64,000 nucleotides of DNA from Streptomyces sp. CB01249 (GCF_001905735.1 NZ_LISW01000001.1:1-64000); one strand, 5' to 3'. Positions 55,359-64,000 are shown, counted from the first letter of the stretch. The notes: a model not told the origin generated them from the sequence alone. A program made the numbers and translations.

Positions 55359-56879
55359 ATGACCTCCTCTTCTTCCCTTCCCCAGGACGCGCAGAACGCG
55401 CAGAGTGCCACGGAGAACGCGACCGAGAGCCTCACCGAGGGCCTGCGGGCCGACGCCCTGATGGAAGAGGACGTCGCCTGGAGCTTCGAGATCGACGGAG
55501 AGCGGGACGGCGACCAGCTGGATCGTTCCGAGCGTGCCGCGCTTCGGCGTGTGGCGGGCCTCTCCACCGAGCTCGAGGACGTCACCGAGGTCGAGTACCG
55601 ACAGCTCCGCCTGGAGCGCGTCGTGCTCGTCGGTGTCTGGACCTCGGGCACCGTGCAGGACGCGGAGAATTCGCTCGCCGAGTTGGCGGCCCTCGCCGAG
55701 ACGGCGGGCGCCCAGGTGCTCGACGCCGTCTTCCAGCGCCGTGACAAGCCCGACCCGGCCACGTACATCGGTTCCGGCAAGGCGCGCGAACTGCGTGACG
55801 TCGTCGTGGAGACCGGAGCCGACACCGTCGTCTGCGACGGTGAGCTCTCCCCGGGCCAGCTGATCCATCTGGAAGACGTCGTCAAGGTCAAGGTGGTCGA
55901 CCGGACCGCCCTGATCCTCGACATCTTCGCCCAGCACGCCAAGTCCCGAGAGGGCAAGGCGCAGGTCTCCCTGGCGCAGATGCAGTACATGCTGCCCAGG
56001 CTCCGCGGCTGGGGTCAGTCGCTGTCCCGTCAGATGGGTGGTGGCGGTACCAGCGGCGGTGGCGGCATGGCGACCCGTGGTCCCGGTGAGACCAAGATCG
56101 AGACCGACCGGCGCCGTATCCGCGAGAAGATGGCGAAGATGCGCCGGGAGATCGCGGAGATGAAGACTGGCCGCGACCTCAAGCGCCAGGAACGCCGGCG
56201 CAACAAGGTTCCCTCGGTCGCCATCGCCGGATACACCAACGCCGGCAAGTCCTCGCTGCTCAACCGCCTGACCGGGGCGGGAGTGCTGGTGGAGAACGCC
56301 CTGTTCGCCACCCTCGACCCGACTGTGCGCCGGGCCGAGACGCCGAGCGGCCGGGTCTACACGCTCGCCGACACCGTCGGGTTCGTACGGCATCTGCCGC
56401 ACCACCTGGTCGAGGCGTTCCGCTCCACCATGGAGGAGGTCGGCGACTCCGATCTCATCCTGCACGTGGTGGACGGCGCGCACCCGGTGCCGGAGGAGCA
56501 GCTCGCCGCGGTGCGCGAGGTGATCCGCGAGGTCGGCGCGACGGACGTGCCCGAGATCGTCGTGATCAACAAGGCGGACGCGGCGGACCCGCTGGTCCTC
56601 CAGCGCCTCCTGCGCAACGAGAAGCACGCCATCGCGGTCTCCGCCCGCACCGGAGCCGGCATCGACGAGCTGCTCGCGCTGATCGACAGCGAGCTGCCCC
56701 GTCCGTCGGTCGCGGTCGAGGCACTCGTGCCGTACACCCAGGGCGGACTCGTCTCCCGGGTGCACGCCGAGGGCGAAGTGGTCTCCGAGGAGCACACCTC
56801 GGAGGGCACGCTGATCAAGGCGCGGGTCAACGAGGAGCTGGCCGCCGAGCTCGCCTCGTTCATCCCCGCCGTGCACTGA
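55359..56879 (+). CDS. hflX: GTPase HflX
   Basis: A 506-residue ribosome-associated GTPase that rescues or splits stalled ribosomes under stress. An N-terminal HflX domain (ERVVLVGVWTSG, with PDPATYIGSGKARELR) is followed by a Gly-rich loop and a coiled coil. The G domain has G1 GYTNAGKSS, G3 DTVGFVRHLPHHLVEAF and G4 NKAD. The N-terminal Asn/Glu/Thr extension is typical of actinobacteria. AAGGATCC precedes the ATG; a strong terminator follows. Confidence 0.95.
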   Translation: MTSSSSLPQDAQNAQSATENATESLTEGLRADALMEEDVAWSFEIDGERDGDQLDRSERAALRRVAGLSTELEDVTEVEYRQLRLERVVLVGVWTSGTVQDAENSLAELAALAETAGAQVLDAVFQRRDKPDPATYIGSGKARELRDVVVETGADTVVCDGELSPGQLIHLEDVVKVKVVDRTALILDIFAQHAKSREGKAQVSLAQMQYMLPRLRGWGQSLSRQMGGGGTSGGGGMATRGPGETKIETDRRRIREKMAKMRREIAEMKTGRDLKRQERRRNKVPSVAIAGYTNAGKSSLLNRLTGAGVLVENALFATLDPTVRRAETPSGRVYTLADTVGFVRHLPHHLVEAFRSTMEEVGDSDLILHVVDGAHPVPEEQLAAVREVIREVGATDVPEIVVINKADAADPLVLQRLLRNEKHAIAVSARTGAGIDELLALIDSELPRPSVAVEALVPYTQGGLVSRVHAEGEVVSEEHTSEGTLIKARVNEELAAELASFIPAVH

Positions 56880-56900
56880 GCCGTACCGCACCCGGAACGA

Positions 56901-56940
56901 CCGGAAGGCCCGTCCCCTCGCGAGGGGACGGGCCTTCCGG
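56901..56940. terminator. Bidirectional terminator after hflX
   Basis: A 16-bp stem (CCGGAAGGCCCGTCCC with GGGACGGGCCTTCCGG, loop CTCGCGAG) lies between hflX and the convergent protease gene. Confidence 0.85.
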
Positions 56941-56960
56941 CCTTCGTGCGGACGGCGTCG

Positions 56961-58142
56961 CTACTGGGCTCCGTACTTCTCGCTCATCATCGTGAAGATC
57001 TGCTCGGCGCCCTCACCGAGGTGCGGTCCCGCCAGCCAGCCCGAGGTGACCGGGCCGATGGACGTGTTCGAGACCAGCGCCAGCTTCCCGTCGCTGCCCT
57101 CGCTGAACCATCCGCCACCGGACGAACCACCGGTCATCGAGCAGCCGATGCGGTACATCGTGGGCGTGGCGGGGCTGATCGAGAGCCGGCCCGGACGGTC
57201 GACGCACTTGTGCATGATCAGACCGTCGTACGGCGGGGCCGCCGGGTAGCCCCAGGCGCCCATCGCGCTGATCTGCGAAATCTCGGGGGCGTCGAAGTTC
57301 ACCGCGAGGGCGTTGCCCACCGTCTCCTCGAGGGACTTGGTGCCCTGCTCCGGCTTCACGTGCAGCACCGCGTAGTCGTACGGCGCGCCCTCGCCGCCGG
57401 TCGGCCCGCCGTCCTTGATCCACTCGCCGGAGGTGCTGGCCCAGTCGGCCCAGTACGCGCCGTACGGGGCGATCTCCTGCGGCTGCGCGTTCTGCAGCGC
57501 CGCGGGGCTCTTGCCCTGGTCGTTGTACGCGGGCACGAAGACGATGTTGCGGTACCAGCCACCGGCGGATCCGGCGTGCACACAGTGCCCGGCGGTCCAC
57601 ACCAGGTTGGACTTCCCCGGGTGCTTCGGGTCCTTGACGACCGTGCCCGAGCAGACCATGTGGCCCTTGGGGGAGTCGAAGAAGACCTTCCCGACCGGGG
57701 CCGCGTAGTTGTGGTACGGCGTCTTCTCGCGCTCGGCGGTGACCGGCCGGGGCTCCGGGTCGGAGACGCCCTGGTCACCGGAGAGGTCACCGGCGGCCAT
57801 GGTCTTGGCCGGGTCCTTCGCGGACTTCATCCGGTCGGGCTTCCACAGCCCCTCGATGACCGGGTTGACGAAGTCCTTGGCCTCACGCAGCCACTTGTCC
57901 TTGTCCCAGTTCTTCCACTCGCCGTCGCGCCACTTGTCCGGGTCGATCCCGTGCTTCTTGAGTTTGTCGGCCAGCCCGGCGGGAAGGCCGCTACCCTCAT
58001 CGGTGCCACCTGAGGCCGAGGCCGAGGCGGTGGCGGCCGGCTTGTCGGCGCCCTCGTCCTCGGTGGGGCCGCAGGCCGTGGCTGTCAGCGCGAGCGCGGC
58101 GACCAGACCGGTCGCGGCGAGCAGCGGACGTATGGATCGCAT
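56961..58142 (-). CDS. Trypsin-like serine protease lipoprotein (paralogue 1)
   Basis: A 393-residue exported protein. The signal peptide ends in lipobox LTATAC. A Ser/Ala linker and a Trp/Lys/Asp-rich segment (DPDKWRDGEWKNWDKDKWLR) precede the protease domain. The catalytic triad is His in WTAGHC, Asp in YDYAVLHV and Ser in GGSSGGGW, with an extra Cys pair around GHC and IGCS. ATG at 58142 follows AGGGGGAA. It is a close paralogue of the next gene, from which a terminator separates it. The substrate is unknown. Confidence 0.88.
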   Translation of the reverse strand: MRSIRPLLAATGLVAALALTATACGPTEDEGADKPAATASASASGGTDEGSGLPAGLADKLKKHGIDPDKWRDGEWKNWDKDKWLREAKDFVNPVIEGLWKPDRMKSAKDPAKTMAAGDLSGDQGVSDPEPRPVTAEREKTPYHNYAAPVGKVFFDSPKGHMVCSGTVVKDPKHPGKSNLVWTAGHCVHAGSAGGWYRNIVFVPAYNDQGKSPAALQNAQPQEIAPYGAYWADWASTSGEWIKDGGPTGGEGAPYDYAVLHVKPEQGTKSLEETVGNALAVNFDAPEISQISAMGAWGYPAAPPYDGLIMHKCVDRPGRLSISPATPTMYRIGCSMTGGSSGGGWFSEGSDGKLALVSNTSIGPVTSGWLAGPHLGEGAEQIFTMMSEKYGAQ

Positions 58143-58185
58143 GAAAAGAATTCCCCCTGAAATCTGCACACTTGCTGTCTGCGTG

Positions 58186-58229
58186 CCAGGGGCCTCCGGT
58201 GCGGACTCCGCCGCTCCGGAGGCCCCTGG
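58186..58229 (-). terminator. Terminator between the two protease genes
   Basis: A 14-bp perfect inverted repeat (CCAGGGGCCTCCGG with CCGGAGGCCCCTGG) with a 16-nt loop follows the upstream paralogue, making the two genes separate units. Confidence 0.65.
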
Positions 58230-58269
58230 GCTTCCGTCGTACACACCCGTGCGGGCGCGGTCCTGCCTG

Positions 58270-59502
58270 TTACTTGTCCGCGTACTTGTCGCTGACCGCG
58301 TCGTAGACGCCCTTGGCCTCCGGGCCGAGGCGCGGACCGGCGAGCCAGCCCGCCGTCACCGGGCCGATGGAGGTGTTCGAGACCAGTGCGGGCTTGCCGT
58401 CCTGGCCCTTGGCGACCCAGCCGCCGCCGGACGAACCGCCGGTCATCGAGCAGCCGATGCGGTACATCGTCGGGTCGTCCTGCGCGAGCGACAGACGGCC
58501 CGGCTTGTCCTTGCACTGGAACATCTTCTGGCCGTCGTACGGCGCCGCGGCCGGGAAACCGGTGGCCGTCATGTCGGTGATCTTGGGCACCGCCGGGGCG
58601 TTGAACTCGACCGGAAGGGCAGAACCGACCGTCTCCTCCAGGGACTTGCCGCTCGAACCCTCCTCGGGCGTGACGTGCAGCACGGCGAAGTCGTACGGGG
58701 CGCCGAGGCCGCCGACCGAGGCACCCTGGTCGATCCACTGCTGGGAGGTCTGCGCCCAGGTGCCCCACCAGATGCCGTAGGGGGCGACCTTCTCCTTCGG
58801 CGGGTTGTTCCGCAGCTCGGCCGTCGACAGACCGCTGTTGTTGTACGAGGGCACGAAGGCGATGTTGCGGTACCAGCCGCCCTTCTTGCCCGCGTGCACA
58901 CAGTGGCCGGCGGTCCACACCATGTTGGACTTGCCGGGGTGCGCCGGGTCCTTCACCACGGTCGCCGAGCAGACCATCGAGCCCTCGGGGCCGTCGAAGA
59001 ACAGCTTGCCCGACTCCGGCGCGTTGTCGTGGTACTGCGTCTGCACGCCAACGGCGCGGACCGGCACGGGAGTCGGGTCCGTCACGCCCTCGTCGCCCGA
59101 GATGTCGTTGTCGACCGGCTTCTCCGGCGGCTTGTCGGCGTCCTGCATGCGGTCCGGGTCCCAGAGGCCCGCGATGATCGGGTTGATGTAGTCCTGGGCC
59201 TCACGCAGCCACTTGTCCTTGTCCCAGTTCTTCCACTCCCCGCCCTTCCACTTGTCGATGTCGATCCCGTGTTCCTTGAGCCGGTCCTTCAGATCGTCCG
59301 GTATGGCGATCTTGCCGTCCGACGTCGCACCGGCCGAGGCGCTGCTGCTCGGCTCGGACTTCGCGTCGTCCTCGGTCGGCCCGCAGGCGGTGGCCGTGAG
59401 CGCGAGGACCGCGGTGACCGCGGCCGTGACGAGCACGGGGGAGGAGGCGCGACGCGCACTCCTGCCGCCACGTGCGGAGCTTCCTGGTCGAACGAGACGC
59501 AT
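58270..59502 (-). CDS. Trypsin-like serine protease lipoprotein (paralogue 2)
   Basis: A 410-residue paralogue of the downstream gene. The N-terminus is longer and Arg-rich before the hydrophobic core, and the lipobox LTATAC is the same. The triad is His in WTAGHC, Asp in YDFAVLHV and Ser in GGSSGGGW. The KWKGGEWKNWDKDKWLREA segment is conserved, implying a shared functional pre-domain. ATG at 59502 follows AGGGGGATC. The pair clearly arose by tandem duplication. Confidence 0.88.
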   Translation of the reverse strand: MRLVRPGSSARGGRSARRASSPVLVTAAVTAVLALTATACGPTEDDAKSEPSSSASAGATSDGKIAIPDDLKDRLKEHGIDIDKWKGGEWKNWDKDKWLREAQDYINPIIAGLWDPDRMQDADKPPEKPVDNDISGDEGVTDPTPVPVRAVGVQTQYHDNAPESGKLFFDGPEGSMVCSATVVKDPAHPGKSNMVWTAGHCVHAGKKGGWYRNIAFVPSYNNSGLSTAELRNNPPKEKVAPYGIWWGTWAQTSQQWIDQGASVGGLGAPYDFAVLHVTPEEGSSGKSLEETVGSALPVEFNAPAVPKITDMTATGFPAAAPYDGQKMFQCKDKPGRLSLAQDDPTMYRIGCSMTGGSSGGGWVAKGQDGKPALVSNTSIGPVTAGWLAGPRLGPEAKGVYDAVSDKYADK

Positions 59503-59829
59503 CTGCTGATCCCCCTGGGACTTCGTAACTCAACGCTTCCGTACTGCACTTGTGTCCGGCGCGCCGCATGGTCCGCCGAACGGGCAGGGAGCAGCGCGGT
59601 CTTCGGGACGTGCCCGAGCCCGGCGCGGCCCCCACTATGCCGGTGCCGCTGTCGGCGGTGCGCGGCAGGGTTGCGCTCCGCAAGGATCTTCGGATTTACC
59701 CGTGATCCTTCGCCCCCTCGGTCGTTGGTACGCGTGGGGGGCACGGAGACAGCGTTCACCCTCGCAGGCCGTCCTTGCGGAATCGTACTGACGTGCAACG
59801 CAACTGTTACAGCGGGAGGATCAAGAGCC
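59503..59829. other. Divergent region between protease and siderophore genes
   Basis: This 327-bp gap holds an inverted repeat AAGGATC (59682-59688) / GATCCTT (59704-59710) with a 15-nt spacer. I see no match to the streptomycete DmdR iron box (TTAGGTTAGGCTAACCTAA type). No ORF with coding bias is present. Confidence 0.45.
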
Positions 59830-61209
59830 GTGGCCGTGACCGAACCAGCTCCGGCGCCACCCCTGGCGGCCCACGAAGGCATCCTGCGCCGCCAGTCCCT
59901 GCGTGAATCGGCCGCCCGTACCTACGCCAGGTCGCTGCCGATCGTGCCGGTGCGGGCGCGGGGGCTGACCATCGAGGGCGCGGACGGGCGGCGGTATCTC
60001 GACTGCCTCTCCGGGGCGGGGACGCTGGCCCTCGGCCACAACCACCCGGTCGTCCTGGAGGCGATCAAGAAGGTCCTCGACTCGGGCGCTCCGCTGCACG
60101 TCCTCGACCTGGCCACCCCGGTCAAGGACGCCTTCGTCACGGAGCTGTTCAGCACCCTGCCGCGGGAGTTCGCCGACAACGCCCGGGTCCAGTTCTGCGG
60201 ACCCGCCGGTACGGACGCGGTCGAAGCGGCGTTCAAGCTGGTCCGCGCCGCCACCGGCCGCAGCGGCCTGCTGGCCTTCACCGGCGCCTACCACGGCATG
60301 ACGGCGGGCGCCCTCGCGGCTTCCGGCGGCGCCGAGGACGTACGGGTGACCAGGCTGCCCTTCCCGCAGGACTACCGCTGCCCCTTCGGCATCGGCGGCG
60401 AGGCCGGCGCGCGGACCGCCGCCCACTGGACCGAGAACCTGCTGGACGACCCCAAGAGCGGGACGCCCGCGCCCGCCGGAATGATCCTCGAACCGGTCCA
60501 GGGTGAGGGCGGGGTCAACCCCGCGCCCGATGGCTGGATGCGACGGATGCGCGAGATCACCGAGACCCGGTCCATCCCCCTCATCGCCGACGAGGTCCAG
60601 ACCGGCGTCGGCCGGACCGGCGCCTTCTGGGCCGTCGAGCACAGCGGCATCGTGCCCGACGTCATGGTGCTGTCCAAGGCCATCGGTGGCTCCCTCCCGC
60701 TCGCCGTGATCGTCTACCGCTCCGAGCTCGACACCTGGCAGCCCGGCGCCCACGCAGGCACCTTCCGCGGCAACCAGCTCGCCATGGCGGCCGGCACGGC
60801 CACCCTCGCGTACGTCCGCGAGAACGGCCTCGCGGAACGGGCCGGGGTCCTCGGCGCCCGCATGCTGGCGAGCCTCAGGTCGCTCGCCGCCGACCACCCG
60901 TGCGTCGGCGACGTCCGGGGGAGGGGCCTGATGATCGGCGTCGAGATCGTGGACCCCGAGGCCCGCCCGCAGGGCACCGGCACCGAGCCGCCCCCGGACC
61001 CGGTCCTCGCCGCCACCGTCCAGCAGGAGTGCCTGAGCCGCGGGCTCATCGTCGAACTCGGCGGCCGGTACTCCACCGTCGTACGCCTGCTGCCGCCCCT
61101 CACGCTCACCGACGAACAGGCGACAGCGGTGGTCGACCGCCTCGCCGACGCCCTGGCAGCGGCGGAGCGCTCACCGCACCGCCGCCTGCCGACCGGATCG
61201 CTCCGCTGA
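59830..61209 (+). CDS. Class III PLP aminotransferase (diaminobutyrate-type), siderophore locus
   Basis: A 459-residue aminotransferase of the diaminobutyrate:2-oxoglutarate type. PLP features: GPAGTDAVEAAFKLVRAATG, the cofactor Asp region LIADEVQTGVGRTG, and the Schiff-base Lys in VLSKAIGG. GTG at 59830 follows GGGAGGATC by 7 nt; the in-frame GTG two codons later is possible. It heads the siderophore gene set and probably makes an amine building block (diaminobutyrate or similar), inferred from homologous NIS loci. Confidence 0.88.
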   Translation: MAVTEPAPAPPLAAHEGILRRQSLRESAARTYARSLPIVPVRARGLTIEGADGRRYLDCLSGAGTLALGHNHPVVLEAIKKVLDSGAPLHVLDLATPVKDAFVTELFSTLPREFADNARVQFCGPAGTDAVEAAFKLVRAATGRSGLLAFTGAYHGMTAGALAASGGAEDVRVTRLPFPQDYRCPFGIGGEAGARTAAHWTENLLDDPKSGTPAPAGMILEPVQGEGGVNPAPDGWMRRMREITETRSIPLIADEVQTGVGRTGAFWAVEHSGIVPDVMVLSKAIGGSLPLAVIVYRSELDTWQPGAHAGTFRGNQLAMAAGTATLAYVRENGLAERAGVLGARMLASLRSLAADHPCVGDVRGRGLMIGVEIVDPEARPQGTGTEPPPDPVLAATVQQECLSRGLIVELGGRYSTVVRLLPPLTLTDEQATAVVDRLADALAAAERSPHRRLPTGSLR

Positions 61210-61237
61210 CCACGGACACCAGCACAGGAAGACCGCC

Positions 61238-63103
61238 GTGAACCCCACCCCCGCGCCCGAGGCCGACGGCCCTCCCCCCAGCCACCTCCCCGAGTCGGAC
61301 GCCCCCGGCGGGCTCGCCGTCGAGGCGACGACCGTGCCGCGCCAGAAGGAGACCCCCCACGACCTGTGGCGCGCCTCGCGGCCCGCCGACCCCCTCGACC
61401 ATCCCGACCCGCTCCGCGCCGCCGACGCGGCCGGCGTCGAGAACCTGCTGCGCTGCTGGGTCCGCGAGAACGACCTGCCCCAGCCCGCCGGGGAGACCCT
61501 GCGCATCCCGCTCCCCGCGAGCGGCACCGCCCTGCTCGTCCCCGTCCGCCACTGGTCCGCCACCGGCTGGCACCGCTTCGGGCCCCCCACCCTGGAGCAG
61601 GCACCCGCCGCCGCGCCCACCGCCGACGCGGTCACCGTGGCCGCCCTGCTCGGCCGGGAGGCCGCACACCACGACGGCGCCGACATGGCCGGCCGGGTCG
61701 CCGACTCGGTACGGCGCACCGCCTCGTTCATCGAGGAGCGCCGCCGTCGGCCCGCCGCGCCCGACGAGGCGGACCTCTTCCTCACCGCGGAACAGTCCCT
61801 CCTCCTCGGCCACCCCCTGCATCCCTCGCCCAAGAGCAGGGAAGGGCTCACCGACGCCGAGGCACGCCTCTACTCACCCGAGCTGCACGGCTCCTTCCCG
61901 CTCCACTGGATGGCCGCCGACCGCTCCGTGCTGGCCACCGACTCCGCCTGGACCGACCAGGGCCGCCCCGTGCCCGCCGCCGACCTCGTCGCCCGGCACG
62001 CCCCGGGCCTGGCCCTCCCCGAACACACCGCGCCGATTCCCCTCCACCCCTGGCAGGCCCGCGAACTGCGGAGCCGCCCCGAGGTCGCCGCCCTGCTCGA
62101 CGCCGGACTCCTGCACGACCTCGGCCCGTACGGCGCCCCCTGGCACCCCACCTCCTCGGTGCGCACCGTGCACCGGCCGGGGACCGACCTGATGCTGAAG
62201 CTCTCCCTCGGCGTCCGGATCACCAACTCCCGCCGGGAGAACCTCCGCAAGGAGCTCCACCGGGGCGTCGAGGTCCACCGGCTGCTCCGTACCGGACTCG
62301 CCCGCGAGTGGCACGCGGCGCACCCCGGCTTCGACATCGTGCGCGACCCCGCCTGGCTCGCCGTCGACACCCCGGACGGCGCGCCCGTGCAGGGCCTCGA
62401 CGTCATGCTCCGGCACAACCCCTTCAGCCGGGAGGACGACGCCGTCTGCATCGCCGGGCTCACCGCTCCCCGCCCCTGGCCGGGCCGGACCGGGCTGCAC
62501 TCGCGCCTCGCCGACGTGGTCCACCGCCTCGCCGCGGACACCGGGCGGACGACGACCGCGGTGGCCGCCGAGTGGTTCCTGCGCTACCTGGAGCGCGTCG
62601 TCCACCCGGTGCTGTGGCTCGACGCCCACGCCGGGGTCGCGCTCGAAGCCCACCAGCAGAACACCCTCGTCCTGCTGGACGCCGACGGCTGGCCCACCGG
62701 CGGCCGTTACCGTGACAATCAGGGCTACTACTTCCGGGAATCGCACCGCGCCGCGCTCGACCACAGGCTCCCCGGCATCGGATCGGTCAGCGACACCTTC
62801 GTCTCCGACGCCGTCACCGACGAACGCTTCGCGTACTACCTCGGCATCAACAACGTGTTCGGACTGATCGGGGCGTTCGGCTCCCAGGGGCTCGCCGACG
62901 AGCAGATGCTCATCGACGCCTTCCGGCGCTTTCTGAAGTCGGCGGGCGAACTGGGTTCGCCGTTCCCCGCCCACCTGCTGGAAAACCCGCGCCTGCGCTG
63001 CAAGGCGAACATGCTGACCCGCCTGCACGGACTCGATGAACTGGTCGGCCCCGTCGACACCCAGTCCGTCTACGTCACCCTCACCAACCCCCTGCACGGC
63101 TGA
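61238..63103 (+). CDS. IucA/IucC family NIS siderophore synthetase
   Basis: A 621-residue NRPS-independent siderophore synthetase that joins a carboxylate (citrate or a derivative) to an amine. Family marks: HPTSSVRTV, LKLSLGVRITNSRRENLRK, AHQQNTLVLLDADGWP and the FerE-like C-terminal helical domain. The N-terminal 60 residues are Pro-rich and probably disordered. GTG at 61238 is 28 bp after the aminotransferase stop. With the partial gene at the window end it gives a two-synthetase locus like S. coelicolor SCO5799-5801 as I recall it. Confidence 0.92.
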   Translation: MNPTPAPEADGPPPSHLPESDAPGGLAVEATTVPRQKETPHDLWRASRPADPLDHPDPLRAADAAGVENLLRCWVRENDLPQPAGETLRIPLPASGTALLVPVRHWSATGWHRFGPPTLEQAPAAAPTADAVTVAALLGREAAHHDGADMAGRVADSVRRTASFIEERRRRPAAPDEADLFLTAEQSLLLGHPLHPSPKSREGLTDAEARLYSPELHGSFPLHWMAADRSVLATDSAWTDQGRPVPAADLVARHAPGLALPEHTAPIPLHPWQARELRSRPEVAALLDAGLLHDLGPYGAPWHPTSSVRTVHRPGTDLMLKLSLGVRITNSRRENLRKELHRGVEVHRLLRTGLAREWHAAHPGFDIVRDPAWLAVDTPDGAPVQGLDVMLRHNPFSREDDAVCIAGLTAPRPWPGRTGLHSRLADVVHRLAADTGRTTTAVAAEWFLRYLERVVHPVLWLDAHAGVALEAHQQNTLVLLDADGWPTGGRYRDNQGYYFRESHRAALDHRLPGIGSVSDTFVSDAVTDERFAYYLGINNVFGLIGAFGSQGLADEQMLIDAFRRFLKSAGELGSPFPAHLLENPRLRCKANMLTRLHGLDELVGPVDTQSVYVTLTNPLHG

Positions 63104-63166
63104 GGGCCGGGGCCGAAGAACCGATCGCCGAGAGCACCGCCGTGAGCTGAGAGAGGAGCGCCACCC

Positions 63167-63757
63167 GTGTCTCCCCCCGACGCGCCCGCCGGTCCCGTCC
63201 TCCGGGCGGAATGGCCCCCCGTCCCCACACCGGCCGGGGAGTTCCAGCTCGTCCCCGTCCGCCCGGAGCGCGATCTTCCGGCCCTCACCCGCTGGATGAA
63301 CGACCCCGTCGTCGCCGCCTTCTGGGAGCTGGCCGGCGACGAGAGCGTCACCGCCCGGCACCTCGCCCCCCAGCTCGCCGACGGCAGCCACAGCACGCCG
63401 TGCCTCGGGGTGCTGTCGGACGAGCCCATGAGCTACTGGGAGCTGTACCGCGCCGACCTCGACCCGCTCGCCCGCCACTACCCGGCCCGGCCGTACGACA
63501 TGGGCGTCCACCTCCTCATCGGTGAGGGCCGCCACCGGGGCCGGGGCACCGGCACGGTGCTGCTGCGCGCCGTGGCCGGCCTCGTGCTCGACCACGTCCC
63601 CATCTGCACCCGGGTCGTGGCCGAGCCCGACGTCCGTAACGCCCCGTCCGTCTCCGCGTTCCTGAGCGCCGGATTCCGCCTCTCCGCCGAGATCGAACTC
63701 CCGGAGAAGCGGGCCGCGCTGATGGTCCGCGACCGAACCCACCGCACCCGGCCATGA
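63167..63757 (+). CDS. GNAT acyltransferase, IucB/AlcB type
   Basis: A 196-residue GNAT protein. PTPAGEFQLVPVRPERDLPA, then WMNDPVVAAFWELAG, YDMGVHLLIGE and GRGTGTVLLRAVAG match siderophore N-acyltransferases such as IucB/AlcB. It probably acylates the amine precursor before coupling. GTG at 63167 follows GAGAGGAGCG. Confidence 0.85.
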   Translation: MSPPDAPAGPVLRAEWPPVPTPAGEFQLVPVRPERDLPALTRWMNDPVVAAFWELAGDESVTARHLAPQLADGSHSTPCLGVLSDEPMSYWELYRADLDPLARHYPARPYDMGVHLLIGEGRHRGRGTGTVLLRAVAGLVLDHVPICTRVVAEPDVRNAPSVSAFLSAGFRLSAEIELPEKRAALMVRDRTHRTRP

Positions 63758-63817
63758 ACGCATCCCCGACCCGTCCGCACCGCTCGAACCCCATCGGTTC
63801 CCACCCGAGGAGTCCCC

Positions 63818-64000
63818 GTGCCCACATACCCCGCGCACCACGACGCAACGGAGCCGCCCGCACTGCTCACCACCCCGGAGCTCAACCGGGACGCCTGGGA
63901 CCGGGCCGCCTCCCGGATGCTCGCGAAGATGCTCGGTGAATTCGCCTACGAGGAAGTCATCGAGCCGGCTCCGCGAACCGCCGGCGGCAGCACGTACACC
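63818..64000 (+). CDS. Second IucA/IucC NIS synthetase (5' part, cut by window end)
   Basis: The open frame from GTG 63818 runs off the window (61 codons visible). ELNRDAWDRAASRMLAKMLG and EFAYEEVIEP match the N-terminus of type-C NIS synthetases such as DesD. GAGG lies 6-9 nt upstream. Only the start is visible. Confidence 0.75.
   Translation, partial: MPTYPAHHDATEPPALLTTPELNRDAWDRAASRMLAKMLGEFAYEEVIEPAPRTAGGSTYT

Noticed and set aside
53762..59502. Biosynthetic cluster linking the peptidase, proteases and siderophore genes
   Set aside because: HflX and terminators separate them and the directions differ; only 59.8 kb onward is a coherent pathway.
57709..59829. Upstream extension of the aminotransferase frame
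   Set aside because: The extension is antisense to the protease genes; the GTG at 59830 has a good Shine-Dalgarno sequence and the family N-terminus.

Overview
The window is a high-GC actinobacterial chromosome segment, almost certainly from a Streptomyces. GC is strongly biased at third codon positions, GTG starts are common, and the gene order matches what I remember of the S. coelicolor stretch osaAB-ftsK-rimO-pgsA-cinA-clgR ... recA-recX ... gluABCD-gluRK ... miaB-miaA-dapF-rshA-hflX and a siderophore locus. Gene names and comparisons rest on motif recognition and recalled synteny; no database search was run. Most of the window is chromosomal core. The least conserved-looking parts are about 29.7-30.1 kb, 32.7-36.3 kb and the right end.

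Layout. 0-1.1 kb: tRNA-Thr(GGT) and a DUF4253 protein. 1.1-10.5 kb: a multidomain SpoIIE-type phosphatase facing the osmostress pair osaA (hybrid kinase with ten tandem HAMP-type modules) and osaB. 10.7-17.9 kb: ftsK, a RodZ-like HTH membrane protein, rimO-pgsA-cinA in overlapping frames, and clgR. 18.1-20.2 kb: dps, csbD, a small membrane protein and the Nei-type glycosylase gene that follows lhr on the minus strand (lhr runs to 24.9 kb). 25.0-29.7 kb: AraC regulator, azlC-azlD, an alpha/alpha-toroid-like protein, DUF3046 and an AI-2E family permease. 29.7-32.7 kb: a frameshifted gene remnant, recA with an SOS-like box, recX and a DUF6197-like protein. 32.7-36.3 kb: an 800-bp non-coding repeat-bearing stretch, then a lone FtsX-type permease. 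36.3-39.1 kb: cysteine dioxygenase and rhodanese behind a cysteine-rich leader peptide, and an FAD monooxygenase. 39.3-46.1 kb: gluABCD glutamate importer, divergent gluRK two-component system and an orphan TAXI binding protein. 46.2-56.9 kb: miaB, a dioxygenase-like protein, a small antitoxin-like protein, miaA, dapF, rshA, an M1 peptidase and hflX. 57-59.5 kb: two paralogous lipoprotein trypsin-like proteases. 59.8 kb to the end: a NIS-type siderophore locus (aminotransferase, IucA/IucC synthetase, acyltransferase and the start of a second synthetase), cut by the window edge.

How the genes work together. DNA maintenance (ftsK, recA, recX, lhr, nei2), tRNA/ribosome modification (rimO, miaA, miaB, hflX) and stress signalling (SpoIIE phosphatase, OsaAB, ClgR, Dps, RshA) dominate. 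The gluABCD/gluRK/TAXI group looks like a self-contained glutamate sensing and uptake module. Leader peptide, cysteine dioxygenase and rhodanese look like a cysteine catabolism unit with built-in attenuation. A recurring feature is a TANNNT-like -10 box 6-7 nt before the start codon, implying many leaderless mRNAs.

The strongest leads are: the cysteine-rich leader peptide, apparently leaderless, whose last codons are complementary to the Shine-Dalgarno sequence of the downstream dioxygenase gene; the 28-bp perfect palindrome at the ftsK promoter; the orphan TAXI protein beside GluRK; the TTA-containing ORF coupled to a permease that lacks its ATPase; and the siderophore locus without a visible iron box.
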